Positions 7,721 to 14,099 of a stretch of DNA of 19,947 bases are shown here, in pieces. This stretch comes from an uncultured Collinsella sp. (GTDB lineage: Bacteria > Actinomycetota > Coriobacteriia > Coriobacteriales > Coriobacteriaceae): contig CABUQV010000029.1 of the NCBI GenBank assembly GCA_902493855.1, positions 1 to 19,947 of the forward strand. The letters run 5' to 3'. Both the position numbers and the translations under genes were made by a program. Below the pieces are notes generated by a model. It had not been told where the DNA came from. It ran no database searches and was given only the letters and a program-made list of their open reading frames with translations. How positions within the stretch are numbered: position 1 is the stretch's first letter; each line of letters begins with the position of its first letter.

Positions 7721-8050
7721 ATGAGAGAAATTACTACTCCAGCGGATCTTAAATACGACGCCAAAGGATTGATTCCTTGTGTGGTTCAGCAATATGACAC
7801 CGGCGAGGTGCTTATGGTTGCTTGGATGAACGAGGAATCGGTGGGGCTGACGCTCAAGACCGGTACCACGTGGTTTTGGAGCCGCAGTCGCCAGGAGCTC
7901 TGGAACAAGGGCGCGACGAGCGGCAATATGCAAGTGGTCAAGGAGCTCTGGGCCGACTGCGATAGCGATACGCTGCTGGTCAAGGTCGACTCGCCGGGTC
8001 CGGCCTGCCATACCGGCAACCGTACCTGCTTCTTTAAGAAACTCGCGTAG
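7721..8050 (+). CDS. hisI: Phosphoribosyl-AMP cyclohydrolase
   Basis: Zinc- and magnesium-dependent opening of the adenine ring of phosphoribosyl-AMP. The 109-residue protein is the single-domain form. It shows the family core VAWMNEESVGLTLKTG, WFWSRSRQELWNKG and the metal-binding cysteine motifs WADCDSDTLL and ACHTGNRTCF. I chose ATG 7721, preceded by a weak GGGGAATTGAA site; an in-frame ATG at 7652 would start inside the palindromic element. The first 20 or so codons use AGA, ACT, CCA and GGA, more AT-rich than the neighbours, perhaps to help initiation. The 140-bp gap from hisF suggests a second promoter. Confidence 0.95.
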   Translation: MREITTPADLKYDAKGLIPCVVQQYDTGEVLMVAWMNEESVGLTLKTGTTWFWSRSRQELWNKGATSGNMQVVKELWADCDSDTLLVKVDSPGPACHTGNRTCFFKKLA

Positions 8051-8095
8051 GGCGGGCGCTCGATTAGACGCTCGGCCACCAGAAAGGATTGAACT

Positions 8096-8413
8096 ATGGG
8101 TGTGCGCACCGCAAACGTTCAGGATGGAAATATCGGTGAGACGCTGACGGGCCTGGCCGAGGTGATTCACGGTCGTCGTGAAGCATCGCCGCAGGAGAGC
8201 TATACCGCTCGTTTGCTGACCGACGTCGAGGATGAGCTGCTCAAGAAGCTTGCCGAGGAGTCGAGCGAGGTGATCATGGCCTGCAAGGATAACGATCACG
8301 ATCACATCCGCTACGAGGCCGGTGACCTGATCTACCACCTGCTCGTAACCCTTGAGCGCTACGGTATCACCCTCGACGAGCTTGCCGGCGAACTCAACGC
8401 TCGCCGTCACTAG
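8096..8413 (+). CDS. hisE: Phosphoribosyl-ATP pyrophosphatase
   Basis: Hydrolyses phosphoribosyl-ATP to phosphoribosyl-AMP and pyrophosphate, the second step. The 105-residue all-helical protein of the MazG-like superfamily has SYTARLL, KKLAEESSEVIMACK with the Glu-rich metal-binding helix, and YEAGDLIYHLLVTL. The ATG follows AGAAAGGATT. It is separate from hisI, whereas in E. coli the two are fused. The stop lies in the left arm of a small inverted repeat shared with the end of the convergent phosphatase gene. Confidence 0.95.
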   Translation: MGVRTANVQDGNIGETLTGLAEVIHGRREASPQESYTARLLTDVEDELLKKLAEESSEVIMACKDNDHDHIRYEAGDLIYHLLVTLERYGITLDELAGELNARRH

Positions 8414-8441
8414 TCATTGGGGACGTTCTTAAACGACTAGT
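8409..8441. repeat. Small inverted repeat between convergent hisE and phosphatase genes
   Basis: ACTAGTC (8409-8415) and GACTAGT (8435-8441) flank GGGGACGTTCTTAAAC. The arms overlap the stop region of both genes. The stem is short and lacks a T-tract, so bidirectional termination is only a possibility. The GGGGACGTTCTT core resembles coriobacterial extragenic repeats that I recall, but that is unverified. Confidence 0.35.
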
Positions 8442-9352
8442 TAGGCGAGGGGTGTGGATTCCCATTCGCCGGTGGCGTGGGGGATGTCGAAGGTTCGATA
8501 GCCACAGTCGTAGGCGTGCGCCTGGGCCTCGCGGATGTTCCAGCAGATGTCGCAGGCGCGGTGTGCGTCCGAGCCAAAGGTAATGGGCACCTCGGCATGG
8601 GCAAAGCAGCGCAAGAGGCCGGTCGCGGGGTAGTAGTCGTCGAGCCCCTTGCGCGGCGCGGCAGTCGAGACCTCAACGCGCCGATTCGTGTCGTGTGCGC
8701 ATTCTGCCATCTGCCCCCAGAACGGCGCGGGGTCAAAATCGGGCGCAAAGCCTTCCTTCGAAAAGCGCATGACCAGGTCGGGATGAGCCATCACATCAAA
8801 GTTAAGCGGGCTCTCGCAGGCGCGGCACCAGTCATCGACATAGCGCTTCCACACGCCGCGCACGCCCAGGTTTTCCCAAACGTGCAGGTCGGTGTCGTCG
8901 TCGATCCAACCGCAAAGGGAATCGGGTGTATCGGGGCGAGCGACGTTTTCCGTTCCCGCCGTACCCGCGGCACCGGCCATGATATCGCCGGGGTTGCCAA
9001 TCCAGTGCACGCTGCCCAGGCGTACCACGGCGCCTTCGGACCAGCGCTCAACCAAAGGCTTGCAGCCTTCGTACCAATCGCATTCAAAGCCATAGATAAG
9101 CTCGAGATCCGGCGCGATCTGCGCGGCAAGCTTGCGGGCGTCCTCAAATGCCAGTCGATGCGCCGTCAGGTCGCTCTCGACAACCTGTACCTCGCAATTG
9201 GAATCCATGCTGGCGGGCAGGGTAAGGTGATCGGTCGAGACCATGACGCGGCAACCGGCCGCAGCAGCGGCGCGGACGTTGTCCTCAAACGAGGCGTGCC
9301 CGTCCGAAAACGAGGTGTGGGTATGGCAATCGATCAGCGGGCAAGCAGACAT
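8441..9352 (-). CDS. hisK: Histidinol-phosphatase, PHP family
   Basis: Predicted to dephosphorylate L-histidinol phosphate, the one step not covered by the + strand his genes. The 303-residue PHP-domain protein has the metal-binding set H10-x-H12 (DCHTHTSFSDGH), STDHLTLP, YGFECDWY, GSVHWIGN, VMAHPDLV and TFGSDAHRA, as in HisJ/HisK enzymes. The ATG is preceded on the minus strand by GGAG. The gene converges on hisE with 27 bp between stops. The placement beside the his operon supports this substrate over the other PHP reactions, but the specificity is inferred. Confidence 0.88.
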   Translation of the reverse strand: MSACPLIDCHTHTSFSDGHASFEDNVRAAAAAGCRVMVSTDHLTLPASMDSNCEVQVVESDLTAHRLAFEDARKLAAQIAPDLELIYGFECDWYEGCKPLVERWSEGAVVRLGSVHWIGNPGDIMAGAAGTAGTENVARPDTPDSLCGWIDDDTDLHVWENLGVRGVWKRYVDDWCRACESPLNFDVMAHPDLVMRFSKEGFAPDFDPAPFWGQMAECAHDTNRRVEVSTAAPRKGLDDYYPATGLLRCFAHAEVPITFGSDAHRACDICWNIREAQAHAYDCGYRTFDIPHATGEWESTPLA

Positions 9353-9692
9353 GGCGGCTCCTTTGCGTCAAGCGAATCCGCTTCATTGTAATGGCGCAGC
9401 TCTCAACACGCCGGGCACGCGGGGGGTCGAAATCGATTGGAAAGGCTGCGCGACGCGCGGTGCGGCCTCGCTTGCGCTCTCAAAACATGTACATTAGCCT
9501 CCAAAAGCTGCAAAAAATGACATGTTTGGAGGCTGACGTACACGTTTGAGTGAAGCGGGCCGGCGTTGGAGCGCGCCAGCACTTGCGCCCAGCAAAAGTC
9601 GCACCTATCCCATGACGTCGCCCCTGCACCGCCTGCGATGTGCTAGCGTTTGGGTGAACAAAACGAGCCCGTGCGGAAAGGATCCGGACCGT
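9353..9692. other. 340-bp intergenic region between divergent phosphatase and larC-like genes
   Basis: On the minus strand TACAAT (9388-9393) could be the -10 of the phosphatase gene; no good -35 is visible. A strong inverted repeat occupies 9483-9547. The frame of the LarC-like gene stays open back to 9546, but that stretch does not look like protein of the family. No RNA gene is recognisable. Confidence 0.5.
9483..9547. repeat. Inverted repeat with 23-bp arms and alternative pairing
   Basis: Arms at 9483-9505 and 9525-9547 match at 20 of 23 positions and share the core AGCCTCCAAA / TTTGGAGGCT. The 19-nt loop holds AATGACATG, which with the first bases of the right arm (AATGACATGTTT, 9516-9527) can pair with the start of the left arm (AAACATGTACATT, 9483-9495). 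Two mutually exclusive hairpins are thus possible. It could be a dispersed element or an operator/leader for the downstream gene. Confidence 0.6.
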
Positions 9693-10178
9693 ATGCAATG
9701 CGATAGCACATCCCCGCTGTCCCGCGAGACCGATGCGCCCGAGACTATCGTCAAGCTGGAATGCGATATCGATGACGCGTCGCCCGAGGTGCTTGCCTAC
9801 GCCGCCGACCGCCTGCGCGAGGCGGGTGCGCGCGAGGTGCACTGGCTGCCCGTCTATTGCAAGAAAGGCCGCCCCGGCTGGCAGCTGCAGGTAATCTGCG
9901 CCCACGAGGACATCGAGCGCCTGCAGACGATCATCTTTTTGGAAACCACGACCAATGGCATCCGTCGCCAGGTCATGGAACGCGTTTGCCTGCCACGCCG
10001 CTTTGAGCAGGTGACGACGCCATGGGGCGAGGTGTCCGTCAAGGTGGCCACCCTGCCCGACGGCAGCGAGCGTGCAGCGCCCGAGTACGAGGACTGCGCC
10101 CGCCTTGCCCGCGAGCACGGTGTGCCGCTCCAGCGCGTGATGCAGGCAGCACAAGCCGCGGCTCTGCAATTTGAGTGA
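9693..10178 (+). CDS. larC: Stand-alone LarC C-terminal (LarC2-like) domain, nickel-pincer cofactor synthesis
   Basis: A 161-residue protein that matches only the second half of LarC (DUF111), the CTP-binding part of the enzyme that inserts nickel into the pincer cofactor of lactate racemase-type enzymes. Diagnostic stretches are LECDIDDASPEVLAYAADRL, CKKGRPGWQLQVIC, IIFLETTTNGIRR and APEYEDCARLAREHGVPL. The N-terminal LarC1 region is missing and no frame upstream encodes it. I chose ATG 9693, which follows GGAAAGGAT; the open frame reaching 9546 lacks homology. In Lactiplantibacillus plantarum LarC1 and LarC2 are joined by programmed frameshift; here LarC1 must be elsewhere or absent. A YfcE-like gene follows after 53 bp. 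Confidence 0.82.
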   Translation: MQCDSTSPLSRETDAPETIVKLECDIDDASPEVLAYAADRLREAGAREVHWLPVYCKKGRPGWQLQVICAHEDIERLQTIIFLETTTNGIRRQVMERVCLPRRFEQVTTPWGEVSVKVATLPDGSERAAPEYEDCARLAREHGVPLQRVMQAAQAAALQFE

Positions 10179-10231
10179 CACGGTCGGCGACGCGCCACAC
10201 CCACCCCATCTACCTCACCGAAAGGACCACC

Positions 10232-10780
10232 ATGAAATACCTCATCGCTTCCGACATCCACGGCTCGGCATACTGGACCGAGCGCCTCTGCGCCGCCATT
10301 GAGTCCGAGCAGCCCGACCGCATCGTCCTGCTGGGCGACCTGCTTTATCACGGTCCGCGCAACGACCTGCCGCGCGACTATGCTCCCAAGCGCGTGATTC
10401 CGCTGCTCAACGCCCTAGCCGACCGTATCATCGCGGTGCGCGGCAACTGCGACGCTGAGGTCGACCAGATGGTCCTCGACTTCCCCGTCATGGCCGACTA
10501 CGCCACGCTGTTTGACGAGACCGGCCGCGAGCTGTTCCTGACGCACGGCCATGTCTTTGGCGCCGGCATGCACAACAGCGTCGACCACGCGCCCGCGCTG
10601 CCCGAGGGCTCCGCGCTCGTCTACGGCCACACGCACATCAAGGTCAACGAGGAAAGCGCCGCGCACCCGGGCCTGTGGCTCTTCAACCCCGGCAGCGTGA
10701 GCATCCCCAAGGACGGCTCGCACAGCTACGGCATCTACGAGGGCGGCGCGTTCCGCCACGTGATCCTGGAGGAGGACTAA
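10232..10780 (+). CDS. yfcE: YfcE-like metallophosphoesterase
   Basis: A 182-residue calcineurin-like phosphodiesterase close to E. coli YfcE (184 residues). It has all five metal-binding blocks: D8-x-H10 (ASDIHGS), G35-D36 with LLYHGPRN, RGNCDAEVDQM, LTHGHVFG and YGHTHIK, then FNPGSVSIP. The family hydrolyses artificial phosphodiesters and its natural substrate is not settled. The ATG at 10232 follows GAAAGGA; an upstream in-frame start at 10175 overlaps the larC-like stop and has no ribosome binding site. mazG starts 2 bp after its stop, so the two are in one transcript. Confidence 0.92.
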   Translation: MKYLIASDIHGSAYWTERLCAAIESEQPDRIVLLGDLLYHGPRNDLPRDYAPKRVIPLLNALADRIIAVRGNCDAEVDQMVLDFPVMADYATLFDETGRELFLTHGHVFGAGMHNSVDHAPALPEGSALVYGHTHIKVNEESAAHPGLWLFNPGSVSIPKDGSHSYGIYEGGAFRHVILEED

Positions 10781-10782
10781 CC

Positions 10783-11643
10783 ATGGCGCAGCATATGGCT
10801 CAGCAAAATGCCGAGGGCTCGCGCGATCTGCCCACGCTGATAGACGCGTCGGCCGAGCTGCAGCATCTGGTGCAGACCATCTGGCGTCTGCGTCAGCCCG
10901 ATGGCTGCCCGTGGGACCGCGAGCAGACGCACCGCAGCATCGGCAAGAACATGATCGAGGAGGCCTACGAGGCGCTCGACTGCATCGAGGCAGACGACGC
11001 GGTTCACCTGCGCGAGGAACTGGGTGACGTGCTCATGCAGGTCGTGCTGCATGCGCAGATTGCTGCCGACGCCGGCGAGTTTACGCTGGCCGACGTGGCG
11101 CGCGATATCGACGCCAAGCTCATTCGCCGCCACCCGCACGTGTTTGGCGATGCGGATGCCGAGAGCTCCGACGAGGTGCTCAAGATTTGGGACGAGGTCA
11201 AGCTTGCCGAGAAAGCCGCCAAGGACAAGGCCGTGGCGGCGGGCGAGGCCGCGCCCGAGGGTCTGCTCGATGGCGTGCCCACGCATCTGCCGGCGTTGAT
11301 GCAGGCGCAGAAGGTGTCACGCAAGGCGGCCGCCGTAGGCTTTGAGTGGGAGACGGTCCAGGACGTGTGGGACGAGGTTGCCGAGGAGCGTGCCGAGTTT
11401 GAGGCCGAGGCCCCTGGCTCGCCCGAGCGCGAAATGGAGTTTGGCGATCTGCTCTTTGCCCTGGTCAACGTCGCGCGCAAGGAGGGTATCGACGCCGAGA
11501 GCGCCCTGCGCGCGAGCACGGCCAAGTTTCGCCGTCGCTGGGCTGCGATGGAACAGATGGCGGCCGATGCCCACGTTGATCTTGCCGAGCTTTCGACCCA
11601 TGGGCTCAACGACCTGTGGGACGCAGCAAAGGCAGGGGAGTAA
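10783..11643 (+). CDS. mazG: MazG nucleoside triphosphate pyrophosphohydrolase
   Basis: Cleaves (d)NTPs to monophosphates and pyrophosphate, a house-cleaning role. The 286-residue protein carries two MazG folds. The first has QPDGCPWDREQTH, the metal-binding NMIEEAYEALDCIE and LREELGDVLMQVVLHAQ, ending near HPHVFGDA. The second has KVSRKAAAVGFEWE and EMEFGDLLFALVNVARK. The ATG at 10783 is 2 bp after the YfcE-like gene with GGAGGAGG upstream. A terminator follows. Enolase is next on the chromosome, as in mycobacteria. Confidence 0.95.
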   Translation: MAQHMAQQNAEGSRDLPTLIDASAELQHLVQTIWRLRQPDGCPWDREQTHRSIGKNMIEEAYEALDCIEADDAVHLREELGDVLMQVVLHAQIAADAGEFTLADVARDIDAKLIRRHPHVFGDADAESSDEVLKIWDEVKLAEKAAKDKAVAAGEAAPEGLLDGVPTHLPALMQAQKVSRKAAAVGFEWETVQDVWDEVAEERAEFEAEAPGSPEREMEFGDLLFALVNVARKEGIDAESALRASTAKFRRRWAAMEQMAADAHVDLAELSTHGLNDLWDAAKAGE

Positions 11644-11649
11644 GACTGC

Positions 11650-11696
11650 GGGAACGACGGGCTGACACGCCTCATCGTTCCCTCTAAATTTTTCGA
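11650..11696 (+). terminator. Terminator after mazG
   Basis: GGGAACGA (11650-11657) pairs with TCGTTCCC (11675-11682) around a 17-nt loop that contains a further GGC/GCC pairing, followed by TCTAAATTTTT. It separates the larC-yfcE-mazG unit from eno. Confidence 0.8.
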
Positions 11697-11714
11697 AAAA
11701 CAAGTGTATCCCTC

Positions 11715-11759
11715 GGCTAACTTAGGGCATAATGCAAAAAGTGCGACAAGGCTAACTTA
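11715..11759 (+). promoter_or_regulatory. eno promoter with flanking direct repeats
   Basis: CATAAT at 11728-11733 is a good -10; the -35 position is weak. The decamer GGCTAACTTA occurs at 11715-11724, just upstream of the -10, and again at 11750-11759, downstream of the likely start site, 35 bp apart. Such a pair could be an operator or a chance repeat. The gap also holds the palindrome TTTTTCGAAAAA (11689-11700). Confidence 0.5.
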
Positions 11760-11832
11760 CGGAGACGCACCGACGGTGCACAGTCGGCCAGTCGCTTGCA
11801 TCAACTACGTTTCCAAGTGAGAGGGAGACAAC

Positions 11833-13122
11833 ATGAGTGACATTTTGGACGTCTACGGTCGTGAGGTGCTTGACAGCCGCGGCAACCCCACCGTCGAGGT
11901 CGAGGTCGTGCTCGAGGACGGTAGCTTCGGTCGCGCGATGGTGCCTTCGGGCGCTTCGACCGGCGCCTTTGAGGCATGTGAGCTGCGCGATGGCGACAAG
12001 GGTCGCTACCTGGGCAAGGGCGTTTCGCAGGCCGTCGAGCATGTCAACAACGAGTGCGCCGATGCCGTCGTGGGTCTCGATGCCTTCGACCAGCGCGCCG
12101 TCGATGCCGCGCTGATTGCCGCCGACGGTACGCCCAACAAGACCAAGCTCGGCGCCAACGCCATTCTGGGTGTGTCGCTGGCCGTTGCCCGCGCTGCGGC
12201 AGAGTCGGCGGGCCTGTCGCTGTACCAGTACCTGGGCGGCGTCAACGCCCACCTGCTGCCAACGCCCATGATGAATATCCTCAACGGTGGCGTGCATGCC
12301 GACAACAACGTTGACTTCCAGGAGTTTATGATTATGCCCGTGGGTGCTCCGAGCTTTGCCGAGGGCCTGCGCTGGTGCGCCGAGGTCTACCACACCCTCA
12401 AGGGCGTGCTGCACGAGGCCGGCCTTGGCGGCGGCGTGGGCGACGAGGGTGGCTTTGCGCCCAATCTCAAGACCAATGCCGAGCCGTTCGAGTACATCAC
12501 CAAGGCCGTCGAGAAGGCTGGCTTTAAGCCCGGCGTCGACTTCATGTACGCCATGGATCCGGCGTCCACCGAGTTCTACAACGCTGAGACCGGTATGTAT
12601 GAGCTCAAGGGCGAGGGCGTGGAGTACACGAGTGCCCAGATGGTTGATTACTGGGAGAAGCTCGTTGACACCTATCCCATCATCTCCATCGAGGACGGCA
12701 TGGCCGAGGAAGACTGGGACGGCTGGGTCGAGCTTACCCGCCGCATTGGCAACAAGGTGCAGCTGGTGGGCGACGACCTGTTCGTCACCAACACCGAGCG
12801 CCTCAAGAAGGGCATCGAGCTGGGTGCCGCCAACGCGATCCTGGTCAAGGTCAACCAGATCGGCACGCTCACCGAGTCGCTCGAGGCCATCGAGACCGCC
12901 AAGGAGGCCGGTTACGCCTGCATCGTGAGCCACCGCTCCGGCGAGACCGAGGACTCCACGATCGCCGACCTGGTCGTGGGCGTCAACGCCGGCCAGATCA
13001 AGTCGGGCGCCCCGTGCCGCAGCGACCGTATCGCCAAGTACAACCAGCTCATCCGCATCGAGGACGAGCTTAAGGGCAGCGCGCGCTACGCCGGCAAGGC
13101 CGCGTTCTACAACATTCGCTAA
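11833..13122 (+). CDS. eno: Enolase (phosphopyruvate hydratase)
   Basis: Glycolytic interconversion of 2-phosphoglycerate and phosphoenolpyruvate; cytosolic and homodimeric or octameric in the family. The 429-residue length is standard. Motifs in order: REVLDSRGNPTVEVEV, PSGASTGAFEACELRDGD, KLGANAILGVSLAVA, GVGDEGGFAPNL, SIEDGMAEEDWDGW, QLVGDDLFVTN, AILVKVNQIGTLTE and the signature SHRSGETEDSTIADLVVG. The ATG follows GAGAGGGAGA. It is transcribed alone: a terminator lies before its promoter and another after its stop. Confidence 0.98.
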   Translation: MSDILDVYGREVLDSRGNPTVEVEVVLEDGSFGRAMVPSGASTGAFEACELRDGDKGRYLGKGVSQAVEHVNNECADAVVGLDAFDQRAVDAALIAADGTPNKTKLGANAILGVSLAVARAAAESAGLSLYQYLGGVNAHLLPTPMMNILNGGVHADNNVDFQEFMIMPVGAPSFAEGLRWCAEVYHTLKGVLHEAGLGGGVGDEGGFAPNLKTNAEPFEYITKAVEKAGFKPGVDFMYAMDPASTEFYNAETGMYELKGEGVEYTSAQMVDYWEKLVDTYPIISIEDGMAEEDWDGWVELTRRIGNKVQLVGDDLFVTNTERLKKGIELGAANAILVKVNQIGTLTESLEAIETAKEAGYACIVSHRSGETEDSTIADLVVGVNAGQIKSGAPCRSDRIAKYNQLIRIEDELKGSARYAGKAAFYNIR

Positions 13123-13134
13123 ACGGGCGAATTT

Positions 13135-13168
13135 GGCGAGGGGGAGGCTGACTCGGTTCCGCCTCGCC
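13135..13168 (+). terminator. Weak hairpin just after eno
   Basis: GGCGAGG (13135-13141) pairs with CCTCGCC (13162-13168) around 20 nt, without a T-run. It probably supports 3'-end stability rather than termination by itself. Confidence 0.35.
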
Positions 13169-13194
13169 TTGGCTGGATGCCGCAAAGCGCTATG

Positions 13195-13226
13195 GGCGCT
13201 GGGCCATACGGCTCAGCGCCTTTTTT
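13195..13226 (+). terminator. Rho-independent terminator after eno
   Basis: GGCGCTGgGCC and GGCtCAGCGCC form a stem of about 11 bp with one mismatch and an ATAC loop, followed by six T residues. Confidence 0.92.
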
Positions 13227-13265
13227 ATGTCGAGCAAAGGCTGGCGAAGGCGGTGCGCGCGCTCG

Positions 13266-13274
13266 TGCTATAAC
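13266..13274 (+). promoter_or_regulatory. Extended -10 promoter of the septum-protein gene
   Basis: TGCTATAAC is an extended -10 (TGnTATAAC) 44 bp before the ATG at 13318; no -35 match is visible at the normal spacing. It lies right after the eno terminator, consistent with a new transcript. Confidence 0.55.
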
Positions 13275-13317
13275 TAGAATACTTAGCGCAAACAAACCTC
13301 AACCGCACAAGGCGCAC

Positions 13318-14079
13318 ATGGATCAGATTTACGACAACAGGTACTATTCCGCCGGTTCGCGTGAGCCGTCGCCTCGCCGTGCGCGCACGGTGCAGCTCGG
13401 TGGGTCCGCCTACGCCGGCGCCGACCGCTCCACGCAGCGCCCGACAAGTACCTCGCGCCCCAATGCTCATGTGAATACTTTGGCAGATGGACCAGTGCGC
13501 CCGGCACGTTCGTCGCATGCGTCGCGTCCCTCGGCCCAGACGCACGACAGGTCGAGCAGGCCCTCGAGCCGTCTTTCGGGCTCGGACTTTATGCACTACG
13601 CCAACGACAACGCGGTGGTCAAGGCGATCTACGACTTTACCCACGGTCCTCAGCGAGGGCTATTTATCGGCATCGTCGTTGCCCTGGTGCTCGTGAGCCT
13701 GTATTTCCCCGTGCGCGACCTGTACGTGGCAAAGCGTTCGAGCGATATCTTGGCCAAGCAGGTCGAGATTCGCCAGCAATACAATGATGAGCTGCAAAAA
13801 AGCGTCGACAAGCTGCTCTCGGAGGAGGGTATCAAGGACGCGGCATCCGAGGACCTGGGCCTGGTGATGCCCGGCGAGAAGAGGATTGAAGTGCAGGGCC
13901 TGGACGGCGATTCGGATGCCTCGTCGAGCCAGAAGTCGTCGAACGCCAAGAAGGCCAGCGAAGTTGCCAAGGAAATCGAAGAAGTCGGCAAGGACGCGCC
14001 GTGGTACATCCAAGCGCTCGACATGCTGTTTGGGTTTAACGGCGTCGAGGGTCAGACGGTCGTGTCCAACGGCAAATAG
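13318..14079 (+). CDS. FtsB/DivIC-like septum formation initiator protein
   Basis: A bitopic membrane protein of 253 residues, expected to join the divisome with FtsL/FtsQ partners. Residues 1-110 are disordered and rich in Ser, Arg, Pro and Thr. A single membrane span lies at about 114-131 (GLFIGIVVALVLVSLYF), followed by a coiled-coil stretch (134-168) and EDLGLVMPGE, the short motif typical of the FtsB/DivIC family. The C-terminus adds a Ser/Lys/Glu-rich linker and an amphipathic end not seen in the minimal family. I chose ATG 13318 because the longer open frame to 13177 would run through the eno terminator and the promoter. In mycobacteria the same family gene lies between eno and ppx. 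Confidence 0.82.
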   Translation: MDQIYDNRYYSAGSREPSPRRARTVQLGGSAYAGADRSTQRPTSTSRPNAHVNTLADGPVRPARSSHASRPSAQTHDRSSRPSSRLSGSDFMHYANDNAVVKAIYDFTHGPQRGLFIGIVVALVLVSLYFPVRDLYVAKRSSDILAKQVEIRQQYNDELQKSVDKLLSEEGIKDAASEDLGLVMPGEKRIEVQGLDGDSDASSSQKSSNAKKASEVAKEIEEVGKDAPWYIQALDMLFGFNGVEGQTVVSNGK

Positions 14080-14099
14080 CGCCCGGAGGGGAGCCCGCA

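Noticed and set aside
8477..9391. 304-residue + strand frame opposite the PHP phosphatase
   Set aside because: The minus-strand protein has full PHP metal motifs; this frame has none.
9546..9692. N-terminal extension of the LarC-like protein
   Set aside because: No LarC similarity, and it starts within the inverted repeat without a ribosome binding site.
11752..13185. 477-residue open frame antisense to eno
   Set aside because: A shadow of the enolase codon pattern; it would run through the eno promoter and terminator side.
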